DNA of 64,000 bases from Diploptera punctata (GCA_030220185.1 JASPKZ010010272.1:3831501-3895500); one strand, 5' to 3'. Counted from the stretch's first letter, positions 1 to 9,683 are shown. The notes: a model not told the origin generated them from the sequence alone. Made by a program: numbers and translations.

Positions 1-1056
1 GATAAGCCTGCTTACAATCCCTCTTCATAGCACTTTCTCTTATTCTACTTCCTTCACAGTAGCCTCTGCCCACTCCTGGAATTTCCTTCCTCAAGATATC
101 AAGGGTTGCCGCACGCTTGGCACTTTTAAGTCATGCTTATACAGTTATCCGTTGTCTAATAATTATTTTTTCTCTATTTATTTAAATTTATACTATGCCA
201 TTGATAATTTTTTCTCGCTTTTTTTTATATATATCTTGTACATGTTATATTTAATGTGTTAAATCTAGAGTAAATCAAAATATATTATAAATAACTAGAA
301 GTCCCGGCCACGCGTTGCTGTGGCTAAGGTATGCGTTAAAAATATAAATTAAGTTGCTGTCTTTCAGCCAGATTACTTAAAACTAATACTTACACACGAA
401 ATTAATCATATTGAAAATAAAATAAACACTGAACACACAAATTATGAAATAATCCATATTTGTAATTCAATTGAAATTCGCGGTTGCAACAAAAAGCACA
501 GCCATCTGGATCTCTCTTTGTTAAATAATAAACCAATTACCTTACCAAATTATAGCTCGGGACCCAGCTCTGTGTGACTGAAAGGAATTTGCTGGACTCA
601 GCTCTGTTAGTACTATGCGAAACAGAGAAGTATACCTCCTCCACACTTCCCCCCGCAAACACACAGAGCTTGGACCCGAGCTGTACCTTACACTGCCATC
701 TGTTAGAATCATATGGAACTCACAGATCATTATAAATCTTTGTTAAATAATAAACAAATAATTTGCAATAAAAAATTAAGCAACTATAAATTTAGTTATA
801 AACTACCCTAGGTCTCAAGTTGGATCAAACTGCACACAGTGTGCAAAATTTTATTAAAATCGGTTCAATAGTTTAGGATTCCATCGCGGACAAACAACGT
901 GACACAAAATTTTTATATATTAAGATAATTGTATTGTATTTATAACATGTAATTGTAATTTAGGTGTATGACTATTTTTTTGTACTTTTAAAACCTCGTT
1001 GAGTGGCAGGCAAGGCCTTAACTCTGCCAGGTAAAATAAAGCTATTATTATTATAT
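1..1056 (+). mobile_element. Non-LTR retrotransposon 3' end, interrupted by a Helitron
   Basis: Bases 2-160 read as the C-terminal tail of a LINE ORF2: a segment with SFTVASAHSWNFLPQDIKG followed by TFKSCLYSY. This is the usual WN-LP...FK ending of I/Jockey/L2-type ORF2 proteins. An AT-rich 3' UTR follows. It is split by the Helitron at 295-925, resumes at 926, and ends in an (ATT)n tail at about 1039-1056, typical of several LINE clades. The upstream part lies outside the window. No catalytic residues are present, so this is a dead 3' fragment. The clade is not certain. Confidence 0.6.
295..925 (-). mobile_element. Non-autonomous Helitron
   Basis: On the minus strand the element begins TCTTAATATATAAAAATTTT and ends in CTAG, and it sits exactly between A and T, as Helitrons do (A|TC...CTRR|T). 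Just before the terminus is a hairpin with GCCAC/GTGGC arms around an 8-nt loop, the expected 3' termination signal. It is 631 bp long, has no Rep/helicase frame and no target duplication. It interrupts the 3' UTR of the flanking LINE. A second Helitron at 13239-14105 has a similar 5' end. Confidence 0.7.
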
Positions 1057-1213
1057 AAAGTGACCTCTAAACAAAATTTATTGACCATCATCTACTAGAT
1101 GTCTCATTGGGTCGATATGTTGACCGTATACTAAAATAAGCATAACTAAATTAACTTGGTCTAGTAACTTCTAACAAAGGAGAGGCTAATGCCCAACATT
1201 GGGCTGTTTTTTA
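1057..1213 (+). mobile_element. SINE family F, 3' fragment
   Basis: The segment runs from GTGACCTCTAAACAAAATTT to the AGGAGAGGCTAATGCCCAAC motif. It matches, base for base over long runs, the 3' half of the complete copy at 6254-6605. The tRNA-derived head is missing, so the copy is 5' truncated. It abuts the (ATT)n tail of the LINE. Confidence 0.7.
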
Positions 1214-1363
1214 TTAAACTCAATAGCTAAACTGGATTAAAATTAAATGAAATTTTTCTGAAATGAGAACTCTTGTTTACACTTGGAGAAAAACAAAACA
1301 CAGTATATATATTTATTTCCAAGTACAGAAGAGCTTTAAAAGTCAGCATTTTTCCTTTCTTAC

Positions 1364-1799
1364 CTTTTCTAAGCTGACATGTATCACACATTGATAAAAA
1401 AACATTTATCATTTGAGTTGTAATATTGGCATATTTCTTTGAAGTTTCAGTTTTCAGTTTATCTCGACCTACATGTCCTAGAGCTACATGAGTTGCTTCA
1501 ATAACATCAAAGATTTCCTCAGCAGGTAAATAGTATTTCACTGGTTCACTTTTTGACACGAGTTTCTTCGTTTTGCAAATCTCTAATACATCAAATCGCT
1601 TCAAACGTCTGTATTGCAAAGGTGTCTTCTTCATGGAAAATTTGGCTTCTTCAACTTCAGTCATAAGTTTATTGTATAAGTCTCTTGTCATTGCACTGTA
1701 ATGACTGACTTTTTCACTCTCCAAATGAAGAATTTTCTGCAAAAAACGTTCCTTTCCCACATTCTTCTTATACAATTGATTTTGAACTTCATTATTCAT
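1364..1799 (-). CDS. KRBA2-like integrase zinc-binding exon (partial)
   Basis: This open frame starts at ATG 1799 (MNNEVQNQL...). It contains a conserved block with KYYLPAEEIFDVIEATHVAL, then GHVGRDKL and CDTC. That is the H-H-C-C zinc-binding domain that precedes the rve integrase core in KRAB-A-domain-containing-2-like and Ginger-type proteins, which are abundant in insects. Right after the CxxC block lies AGAAAAG|GTAAGA (donor at 1363-1358), a good splice donor. The remaining residues of the open frame, up to 1227, would then be intron. The DDE core is not in this window. It could be a host gene exon derived from a transposon, or a transposon fragment. The zinc domain is clear; its status as a gene is not. 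Confidence 0.55.
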
Positions 1800-1934
1800 A
1801 CTGATAACAAAAATTGTCTGGTTGCAAAACAAATATATATATAAATGTGTGCATTTATCAATAGCTATGAAACAACTGAAAAATACAGTTTTTTTCCTAT
1901 GAATGTTCAGAACTGGAAATACAAGAAAGAACAT

Positions 1935-2639
1935 AACTGATTCAGTTCAGTTGAAACCAGTTTTAACTGGTAAAACTACAAATGCAAGAAAGCGCTTAAT
2001 TATTTCAGTTAAAACTAGTTTCAAATTGTAAAGCTACTATATTTTTAAAAAATACTACTCTTATTTAGTTGCTTTTCACTAAAACCTAGTAATGACTAGA
2101 GGCATGGAAGGCTGTTCTATTGTAAGACATGGGAATCTTCTTTGTAGACCGAGCTCAGCGATTGGAACAATTCATGCATTTTTAATATATTTTCATAATT
2201 TTCGAAATTAATGTAAATATTACAAACAGTTTAATTAAGGGTATCTTGACTAAAAATGAAATAATATATGAACAATAAATGAAATTCAATTAAAAGAAAG
2301 AGACAAGACCAGTAAGTGTAACCTCCAAGCATATAATATGTCTTGGTAAAGATCTTATTACATTCCATGATTGTAGTTGGTTATAAGTTAGGCGTCCATG
2401 CATTTTGATGGAAAATCAAAGTTTCAGAGTTAAATGTGCTAAGTTTTGGTGAGTTAAATTTCAGGAAAAATTAAAACATCTGGAATATCTATCACAATAC
2501 TTCTCGACTGTGTGATTGCGAAGAAATCAACTGTTTTACTGCTTTGTGTGTTTCCTCTTCGGAGGTTCTGATGACAAATGGACAAAAAAATGGCCTGTGA
2601 TTTTAAACATTTACAAAAAAAATCATCTTATCAAGGATT
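1935..2639. other. No recognised feature
   Basis: AT-rich sequence with no coding signal, RNA gene or repeat copy elsewhere in the window that I could identify. Confidence 0.5.
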
Positions 2640-2760
2640 AGGTCATCTGGCCTGCTACTCCTCAAAGCAGTTTTTACATGAAGGGGTCCCAGCAAGAAAG
2701 TGCCAAGCCACATTTTACTGATTCTGAGATAAAGCAATTTGAATGTTTGATCAAATCCTC
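2640..2760 (+). pseudogene. Transposon-like coding scrap sharing an inverted repeat with 5316-5360
   Basis: One frame reads MKGSQQESAKPHFTDSEIKQ. The core at about 2677-2722 reappears in inverse orientation at about 5316-5360 with very few differences and the same reading (KGS-QESAKPHF). Together with the DDE-like piece at 4208-4420 on the other strand, this suggests scrambled copies of one transposon-related protein. The family is not recognised. Confidence 0.3.
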
Positions 2761-3065
2761 AAATAACAGATAATATTAAATATTGATTCTAGAGATGAAA
2801 TAGTGATATATATTATAAATATTTTCTTGACACTATCTTGACCAAAAAATTCACAAAATATATGAAACAAAACTTATCAACATAAGAAATATTTACAATT
2901 CACTGTATTTGCCCTATTTAATAAAACTAAGTAATGTATATTCCAAAAAGGATAAATAATGCTCTAAAAACCTTCCTTAACATGTATTCCACCATTAAAA
3001 AAAAATTGAATAAATATTTATTAATAGTGATGTTTTTACTATTCATTTAACATTTCTCAATGAAA

Positions 3066-3204
3066 GATAAATTACATTTGAAGAGAAAATTTTTCGCCTA
3101 GACCGGGACTCGAAACCGGGACCCTTGGCTTTCCGGGCCAAGTGCTCTACCAACTGAGCTACCGAGGCGAGTTACAATCTAGATGCAAATTTTTCTCTTA
3201 TATA
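3066..3204 (-). mobile_element. tRNA-like cassette in inverted repeats, copy 1
   Basis: The tRNA-like core (3095-3169) is bracketed by inverted arms built on AAGAGAAAAATTT, with AAATTACA further out on both sides. Read on the minus strand, the left flank AGAGAAAAATTTGCATCTAG is almost identical to the left flank of the plus-strand copy at 4079-4212. The 3' flank TTCTCTTCAAATGTAAT also matches. The two cassettes are therefore homologous mobile units in opposite orientation about 1 kb apart. Confidence 0.6.
3095..3169 (-). tRNA. tRNA-like sequence (probably a pseudo-tRNA)
   Basis: The minus strand gives a cloverleaf-like 75-mer. The acceptor GCCTCGG faces TCTAGGC with six of seven positions pairable. 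The D arm is GCTC/GAGC with the box A-like TAGCTCAGTTGG. The anticodon arm TTGGC/GCCAA has a 7-nt loop CCGGAAA. The T arm CCGG/CCGG surrounds the box B-like GGTTTCGAGTCC. Position 33 is C instead of the near-invariant U, the would-be anticodon GGA is unusual for eukaryotic serine, and box B has an extra U. It sits in a transposon-like cassette, so a functional tRNA gene is unlikely. Confidence 0.4.
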
Positions 3205-3261
3205 CGTTGTAATTTATTAATAGACCTATAAGACATGGTTACAGATAACTTATTTGTCCTA

Positions 3262-3560
3262 ACTAACTCACTGGCACTAACGTACCCATAGGTTCATGGC
3301 CACATGGGCATAAGCTCTCCATACATCCCTATCCTGAAGCTAATGTTTTCCAATCATTCCCTGTATAATCTACTTCCCTCAAATCATTGTTAATATTATC
3401 CTACCTCGTTCTTGGCCTACCAAGTGGGCGTTTTCCCTCTGGTTTTCCTACAAGAAGCTTCCATGCAAGTCTTCATTCCCCATTCGTGTCACATGTCCTG
3501 CTCATCGCAGTCTATGAGACTTATTTCCCCTATTTAATCAAATCGAATAATATATTTTTC
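3262..3560 (-). pseudogene. Endonuclease-reverse transcriptase LINE, C-terminal end
   Basis: The minus-strand reading gives RWAGHVTRMGNEDLHGSF, then GKPEGKRPLGRPRTRW, LREVDYTGNDWKTLAS and DVWRAYAHVAMNLWVR before a stop. This is the familiar C-terminus of insect endonuclease-reverse transcriptase LINEs. At least two small frameshifts interrupt it. The same 3' end recurs at 40585-40965 (plus) and 41930-42020 (minus). Confidence 0.75.
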
Positions 3561-4078
3561 ACAAAAAATAAATTTATTTGATCATTGTCAATATCATCTG
3601 GTATCAAGTTCAGGTAAAAGCCATGCATGATAGATTGGACGGACATACTCCATCAAATTTGTAAGTCTGCTCTTTTTTACCTTAAGTGGTCTTACATTTT
3701 TCTTCTTTGGGTCATGGTATTTAGGTTCCCTTTCTTTCTTGTTGAAACATCTTCAAACTCCATATTCATCCTGTTTTTTAATTCATTGACTCGATGGTTT
3801 GGTATTTTCAAATCTGAAGTATTAGGTTCTGACAATCTGAGCTTCACACCACTTATACACACTTTATTAGTATTAATTAGCCAACTCTTTTAAAGCTGTT
3901 ATATCGAAAAAAATCAGTGATTTCTATTTTGACTACAACAAACTAGTACTTACGACCACATGATTATTATTTCTTTCCAATGTAACGGAGAGTATACATT
4001 GAGTTGTCCCCTGATATTTTTCAATTCTAGTAAAATCTCTAACAGAGGGTAAGTATGTTGTGTCCACAAAAAAATCAA
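3561..4078. other. No recognised feature
   Basis: AT-rich sequence with short open frames on both strands but no conserved motif. It separates the LINE end from the second tRNA-like cassette. Confidence 0.4.
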
Positions 4079-4212
4079 CAAGAGAAAAATTTGCATTTAG
4101 ATTGGAGTTTCTCAGATAGCTCACTTGGTAGAGCATTTGCCTAGAGTGTGAAAGATCCTGGGTTCAAACCCCAGTATGAACATATAATTTTTCTCTTCAA
4201 ATATAACTTAGA
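4079..4212 (+). mobile_element. tRNA-like cassette in inverted repeats, copy 2
   Basis: The AAGAGAAAAATTTGCATTTA arm on the left and AATTTTTCTCTTCAAATATA on the right form short terminal inverted repeats around a tRNA-like core (4107-4181). Both flanks match copy 1 (3066-3204) read on its minus strand, while the cores differ clearly in the anticodon arm. The cassette lies beside the 3' side of a DDE-like coding scrap. Confidence 0.6.
4107..4181 (+). tRNA. tRNA-like sequence (probably a pseudo-tRNA)
   Basis: The box A-like TAGCTCACTTGG and a perfect T arm (CTGGG/CCCAG around TTCAAAC) are present, and the D arm is GCTC/GAGC. The anticodon stem TTTGC/GTGAA needs two wobble pairs and holds the loop CTAGAGT, with a would-be anticodon AGA. 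The acceptor pairs only partly (GTTT with GAAC). It is best read as a degenerate tRNA-derived promoter region inside the cassette. Confidence 0.4.
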
Positions 4213-4420
4213 AAACAATGTTCAGTTTCTTCAAACTGCTTTGTGTGGATAGATAATTGCAAAATACCATTATATTCCAATTCTTATCCTGACCCTTACA
4301 GTTGTCAGAAAATATAACCAGTTTCTTTGCACAAATGCATTTAGTTTTTATGTATTTCAGGATGAATCTTCCAACCTCATTGCTGTCATGTCCTGCAATA
4401 CCCTCATCCCACACAAGCAT
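4208..4420 (-). pseudogene. DDE-like transposase scrap with FSDNC-GQ motif
   Basis: The frame has MLVWDEGIAGHDSNEVGRFI and, about 20 residues later, LVIFSDNCKGQDKN. WDE...SNEV followed by FSDNC-GQN is a recurrent block in transposon-derived proteins of insects. The spaced acidic residues suggest part of a DDE nuclease core, though I cannot name the superfamily. There is no complete domain. Frames on either side are broken. Confidence 0.4.
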
Positions 4421-4734
4421 ATGTATATATAATATATATATTAATGATATTGGTCTATTAAATTTTTATAATCAGGAAAAAAACTTTAAATTCCAGTAAT
4501 ATAATATCAAAACAGTAGTTCATTACGTTTATACTATCATAAAGTTATTTATTAATGGTAATTTCAATTATTTACTAATACACATATATGCATATTGAAC
4601 TTTTAGGGCAATAAAATGCCAAGCAATAATTATTAATTAAGTAATAATTTAGATGATAAAAGAAACATTACATTAGACATTAAAGGTTAGCATCATGACT
4701 TGTAATAGAAAATGAAAGTGACCGGAAACATGTT

Positions 4735-4950
4735 TTATAAAAATAAATGCATAATTTCTCTAACCAACAAATCTACATGAAATCCTACGAGGATAATATA
4801 ATGCCAAGCAACACTTGCGTGTATTTTAATTTCTGAAGTTAATTGTTCACCAGAGCATGGCAAATATTCAGAATCAGAGCTATGATCACTATCTTCGTCA
4901 TTTAATTCACCAGAAAACTTCAATTTATTTCTGCAAACAATTTTCCACAA
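4735..4950 (-). pseudogene. Acidic N-terminal coding scrap, interrupted by a Penelope-type insert
   Basis: The reading NKLKFSGELNDEDSDHSSDS followed by EYLPCSGEQ resembles the acidic disordered N-termini of transposon-derived insect proteins. It may belong with the DDE-like piece at 4208-4420 on the same strand. The open frame runs into the 14-bp target duplication at 4937-4950, so the palindromic insert landed in or next to this frame. The function is unknown. Confidence 0.25.
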
Positions 4951-5128
4951 TGATGATCTTGAAGAACATTTTCGGGCTGTAGGCCGTGGCCACGAGGCTT
5001 GTAGTTAAGGATGCCAGACACAGTCTCTGGCAAAACGTCGGGGAACTACAAGCCTCATGACTATGGCCTACAGCCCGAAAATCTTCAAGATCATCTTAGC
5101 AACTCCGGCCGTGAAAGTCTACGTCAAT
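4951..5128 (+). mobile_element. Palindromic Penelope-derived insert with degenerate hammerhead
   Basis: This is a 178-bp insert flanked by the 14-bp direct repeat ACAATTTTCCACAA (4937-4950 and 5129-5142). Its first half (TGATGATCTTGAAGA, then TTTTCGGGCTGTAGGCCGTG) is the inverse of its second half (CCTACAGCCCGAAAATCTTC, then AAGATCATC), so the transcript would fold into a long hairpin. Between the arms, at 5006-5040, lies AAGGATGCCAGACACAGTCT-CTGGCAAAACGTC. This is the hammerhead stem II and core seen at 18488, with the GAAA box mutated to AAAA. The 3' end, GGCCGTGAAAGTCTACG, is shared with the 18.5-kb insert. Confidence 0.65.
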
Positions 5129-5142
5129 ACAATTTTCCACAA

Positions 5143-6243
5143 ATTCCCTTTGTTGCTTGATACTGTCTTGCAGTTATGGAAGATGCATGAAAGATTAGGG
5201 CAATAAAAAAAAACATTTATTTCATACCATATGTTGAGTTTTCTGTATACATACTTGACACTAGACTATTCAAAATAATATTATCTACAAGATGGCATAA
5301 CTAGTTCAATTTGACAAAAAATGTGGCTTGGCACTTTCTTGCCGGGACCCCTTCACATCATCTCTTCAAAAGTCAGTCTATATTCTTTTTCCTGTTGGAT
5401 TATAGTGTAGAGAAGCTTTTGCTATCCTCTAGTCTGGCATTCGTTGGATATGACCTCTCGATGTAACTGACTCATTTTAATATTAATAACAGATAGAGGA
5501 AGAAGCTGTGAATCACCACAACAGAATAATGGTGTATCATCATAACAGAACAACAGCCGTGAAAGTAGTGAAGACGAAGTATTTACTCTGAAACCGGTCT
5601 ATTAAGAAGACAAAATATGAGGTAAGGGGAATATTATGAATAATAAATTATAATACCTTATACTGTTACTTCTAAGTTTTACTGATTCTATATTTAATTC
5701 AACTCTAATATCTATGTAACCTTCCTTTTATGGTCTACAACCCGATACAAATGGTTGGTTGGTTGGTATCTAATGTCGAGCACTTGATAATGAAATCATT
5801 CACTCTCTTGCACTCCAATATTTAGCAAAAAGGCTGCTCTCTTCTACAAAAGCTGGACAACGGAGGAGATGGTTTCTTACCTTCATAAATTGCAAAAAGG
5901 GCATTTAGGTGAATCTGTTATGCCAAGTCTGTGTAGGTGATACAAATAAGATAATCTCATTTCTGATTATTCAATTTGTCAACTAGTCTGATGTTAAGGT
6001 CCAGCATTCACTTACACATAATAGCAAAGCCAATACAATTACTTTATTATAAAGTTTAAATAATGTTTTTTGTACATTGTTTTAATACATAAAACAAATA
6101 TTAAATAAACATATGTCAAACAAGACAAATAAAATCTTGGTGCCAGTAGTTTAAGCAATTATTATGCGGACTTTGTCAGTAGTCACAATGAAAGTGACAA
6201 AAAAAAGGATGGGGGGAATTCTTTCTGCATAAATGGCTGTTCT
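5143..6243. other. No recognised gene; holds one arm of an inverted repeat
   Basis: Apart from the inverse copy of the 2677-2722 block at about 5316-5360, I see only AT-rich sequence with no conserved coding signal. Confidence 0.4.
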
Positions 6244-6253
6244 AAAACTCTAT

Positions 6254-6605
6254 TGTCGGCCACAGTGGACTGGTGTTTATGCTCCTTGCCTCTGGTCCTG
6301 AGTTCAAACCCAGCTGTGGTTGATGGATTCTTTAAGCCATGGGTCCTGAGTCTGAAGATTTTCAGGCTTGTAAAATATCCTTCAGCCTGAATAAAATGGC
6401 CTCTAAGCAAAATTTACTGACCTCAACATCCCAGTAATACCTTAGTTGTCTGTTAGATGTCTCATTGAGTTAGTAAGTTAACCGCATGCCATCATGACAT
6501 ATATGAGCAAATATTGTAACTAAAAAAATTAACTTGGTCTAGTAACTCCTAACAAAGGAGAGGCTATGGCTCAACAATGGGCTACCACCATTAATAATAA
6601 AAATA
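6254..6605 (+). mobile_element. SINE family F, complete copy
   Basis: A tRNA-derived head with a box B-like GAGTTCAAACCC is followed by a conserved body and a (TAATAAAAA)-type tail ending at 6605. The 10-bp direct repeat AAAACTCTAT flanks it (6244-6253 and 6606-6615), which marks retroposition. The body from GTGACCTCTAAACAAAATTT-like sequence to AACAAAGGAGAGGCTATGGC is shared with 1057-1213. It lies directly upstream of a LINE fragment. Confidence 0.7.
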
Positions 6606-6615
6606 AAAACTCTAT

Positions 6616-7690
6616 AGCTCTTGTAATCTGCCTCTTCATAGATTTGACAGTCGATATCCTTATATTATTAACTAGGTACCCAGACGATGCATCTTTCATG
6701 TTAAGGAAATTAGAGATAGAATACAAAAAAAAAAATGGAGATTACAGATAAATAATAAAAAAGAATATCTATCATTGGATACAAAAGATGAGCTAAAATG
6801 TAATTCAGGAAGAATATGTAATGTTAAAATTTTTAAATATTTAGGATCTATTTTAGAAAAAGTGAGAATTCAACTACAGAAATTGAAAGAAGAATAACTG
6901 ATGGTATGTTGAACTCAATGCTTTGGAATAGAAATATAATACACAGAACGAGTCCACCGCTGTGGTCTCGAGGTAACGTGCTGCCTTGTCATGCAGCAGA
7001 CTCAGGTTCGATCCCCGGTCGGGACAGTTTTTCTGGGTGAGATTTTATCGGGGTTTTTCCTCACGTGTAAGACAAATGTCAGGAAAACTTTAAGGCCAAA
7101 ACTGTCCCCGAAATCATATGGCCATCATCATCATCAGCTTTCACCGGTGTGGAAAGCAACGGGAAACTACCACACCTATAATTCCCTAGTAAAGCTGCAA
7201 GCATAGCATGAAAATACTAAGATTGCAGTGAAGGACCTGCCCTCGGGCAGAATTACTATGGATGGATACAGAACGAAGAAAACTATATTTCAAGTTCTGT
7301 TACAAAGCATTTTATTATATGGGTCCGAAACCTGGACAGTAAGTAGAAAACAAGCTGTTAGCAGTAGAAATGGATTTTTGGAGGTGATCGAAAAGAATTT
7401 CAAGAAGGGATATGATCAGAAACAACACAAAAAACATGTTAGGAAAAATAGAAGAAAAATGTCTGAAATGGTATGGACATCTCATAAGAATGGAAGAAGA
7501 GAAAATACCAAACATCCTTAATTGGAAACCTAATGGAAGAAGTGGAAAAGGCAGGCTAGAGAACAATGTATGGAGTGAAGAGAAGTATGGAATCTAGAGA
7601 TTTGAGGGAAGATGATGCTTTAGACAGGAACCTCTGGCGACAAATCACTTTGGATTGAGGAGAAACAATGTATTGTGGAAATAAATAAAT
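6616..7690 (+). pseudogene. LINE reverse transcriptase C-terminal fragment split by a SINE
   Basis: Before the SINE: RYPDDASFMLRKLEIEYKK (a mutated xxDD box), KTEYLSLDTKDELKC and a FKYLGSILEK-type block, with frameshifts. After the SINE (from 7268): ILLYGSETWTVSRKQ, then KWYGHLIRMEEEKIP and DRNLWRQITLD. The order is the usual one from the RT thumb to the C-terminus in non-LTR elements. The 3' end has an (AAAT)n tail near 7690. The element is defective, with several frame changes, and the SINE at 6952-7267 cuts it. Confidence 0.75.
6952..7267 (+). mobile_element. SINE family A, complete copy inside the LINE
   Basis: The tRNA-like head CCACCGCTGTGGTCTCGAGG carries a box B GGTTCGATCCCC. A central TTTTTCCTCACGTGTAAGAC block follows, then the CATCATCATC stretch, CACCGGTGTGGAAAGCAACG, and a tail CTCGGGCAGAATTACTATGG ending in GGAT repeats. 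The 9-bp direct repeat ACAGAACGA (6943-6951 and 7268-7276) flanks it. Six or more relatives lie in this window. Confidence 0.85.
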
Positions 7691-8161
7691 AAACCATTGA
7701 TTAATATACGCAGACAATATAGTTTCACTATACTGGGGATGTAGGGATAAAAGAGAGAGAAATTTGTGCTTGTTCCAACAGTTGCCTGAGTATTTTAATA
7801 ATAGTGTGTCACTGCATAAAGCTGGAGGTCTTGGATACAAATCCTGGTTCAAGCAGAAATAATATTCTCTTTAATTAAGTTAACTATTGTATGCAATAAT
7901 CATTTAATATAATAAACTCATTTTAGCTATTACAGTATTATGGAAAAACAGTTGGGACATTTCTTGTCCACAGAATGTCTGTGTTCTTTTTGATTTTGCT
8001 ATAAGGAATGATAAAAGATATCAAGTCGTCATACCAGTTCCATATATATAGGAAATTGGATCACACTATTTTCCCATAGACAACAGATTACATGCAAATA
8101 GTTCTTGATCTTTCTTCTAGAAACAAGGATTTGCTATTGAGTGGGTGAGGATTTTTGTGGC
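7691..8161. other. No recognised feature
   Basis: AT-rich sequence. A weak box B-like GATACAAATCCTGG near 7834 could be SINE debris, but nothing else supports that. Confidence 0.4.
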
Positions 8162-8174
8162 TTAAGTAAGTATA

Positions 8175-8635
8175 ATCAACTTTTATAAGATCCATGATGT
8201 GTTCCGTTGAGGTATTATTCAAAATTAAAATATAAAATTATGGAATATTCACCTGAAAGGTCCGTCTCCTCAACTTAATTAATGATTTAACTGTAGTGCT
8301 TTCGGGACTTGTCCCATCATCGGCAGGATTCAAAACTGGTGTTTCACTGAAGATCTGGTAGAGGGGGTTACATATATTGGGTTCGTTTTCGTTCATCAGA
8401 TTGTCATTGTTGTGAGCTGCTTTCATGATTTCCATCTCTTTGAAAGCAGCTCACAACAACGACAATCTGATAAACGAAAATGAACCCAATACATGTAACC
8501 CCCTCTACCAGATCTTCCGTGAAACACCAGTTTTGAATCATGCCGATGATGGGACAAGTCCCGAAAGTGCTACAGTTATTTAAGTTGAGGTGACGGACCT
8601 TTCAGGTGAATATTCCATAATTTTATATTTTAATT
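8175..8635. mobile_element. Palindromic Penelope-like tail, lineage 3
   Basis: This 461-bp insert is flanked by the 13-bp direct repeat TTAAGTAAGTATA (8162-8174 and 8636-8648). From about 8219 to 8640 it is a near-perfect inverted repeat centred at about 8440. Each arm encodes EMEIMKAAHNNDNLMNENEP, similar to the E-EI-K...LLN-Q tail of Penelope-like proteins. Each arm also carries CCGATGATGGGACAAGTCCC followed by GAAAG (minus 8293-8326, plus 8541-8575). That looks like a hammerhead CUGAUGA-stem II-GAAA core with U4 changed to C, and stem III is not convincing. Confidence 0.55.
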
Positions 8636-8696
8636 TTAAGTAAGTATAGCAGGTATTTTACATATTCATTATTATGATAGAATCAGTAAAATAAAA

Positions 8697-8760
8697 ACTC
8701 AACAGATATAAATGTAATAAGAATGGATACTCAACAGATATAAATGTAATAAGAATGGAT
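8697..8760. repeat. 32-bp tandem duplication
   Basis: A unit starting ACTCAACAGATATAAATG occurs twice head to tail (8697-8728 and 8729-8760) with no differences. Confidence 0.9.
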
Positions 8761-9086
8761 AATTCAAGAATCCCAAAATTGATGATGCTACATAAACCCA
8801 GGACATCAAAGACCAGGAAGACCTTTTAAAAGACTGTTAGATGGGGATGAAATAGGTCTACAAAGGCCTAATTTGTGATGGATGATATTGATTATTATGG
8901 TTTATTTACAAGAAAGTAGATACACTTCTTACAACTGCAATTGGATGGGAAATGCAGAAATATTTGTTGTGTGCAAAAAAAAAAAATTAAGGAAAATACT
9001 GTGCTTATAAACGAGGTATAAAAATTACATAACTTCACTGCAAGATATAATTTTTTTTAAAATCATTTTGTGGCTGAAAAGAGTTA

Positions 9087-9680
9087 GGGTCGTATCTATG
9101 AATGCATTAGACCATAAAAGTTGTTCTCTGCTGAGAAAGTTGCATCCAAAGACGTTTTTGCATACTCAAAAATCTGTTCATGCAATAATAATTGTCAAAA
9201 TTACTAAGCTACCTGGCGAGGTGACTTTGCAGAGAATGAATCGTGAGCAACCCAATGGGAACCAATGTAGTTCGAAACCTTGCCGCGTATCTTGCTGCTT
9301 TATCCAAGATGTCGGACCTTGAAGACATCGATCATGTTTTCGGTATAAGTGGAGAAGAGTAATTTGATAAGAGTCTACCAAAGAATTCAACTGGAAGAAC
9401 AGGAGAATCGGCATAACATCGCGCAATGCAGACATCGTCGTATACGGTATTATTTGCGGGACGCAAGCATAAATGCGTTCCTCTAGCAGACGAAAATAAT
9501 GGAAGTGGTTTTATCGCTGAGAATTCTGGGTAATGTCTTGCCAATATTACAAAAACGATGACTTTCATGCATGACCAGTTAGTGGGTCGCTAATTTGATC
9601 TTTGCACTTGCTCACGGAATGTCAGCTCACCGGTGATTGGAAGTAATTTGAGTAGAGACTAATGTATTTGCATGCAGCCC
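9087..9680. mobile_element. Harbinger-like non-autonomous element, copy 1
   Basis: The element starts GGGTCGTATCTATGAATGC and ends, in reverse complement, GGGCTGCATGCAAATAC, giving short imperfect terminal inverted repeats. TTA flanks both sides (9084-9086, 9681-9683), matching the 3-bp TWA targets of PIF/Harbinger. The second copy at 55950-56465 defines the ends. No intact transposase is seen; short frames inside are fragments only. Confidence 0.55.
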
Positions 9681-9683
9681 TTA

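Noticed and set aside
3095..4181. Functional tRNA genes
   Set aside because: Non-canonical position 33, weak acceptor or anticodon stems and placement inside transposon-like inverted repeats argue for tRNA-derived sequence only.
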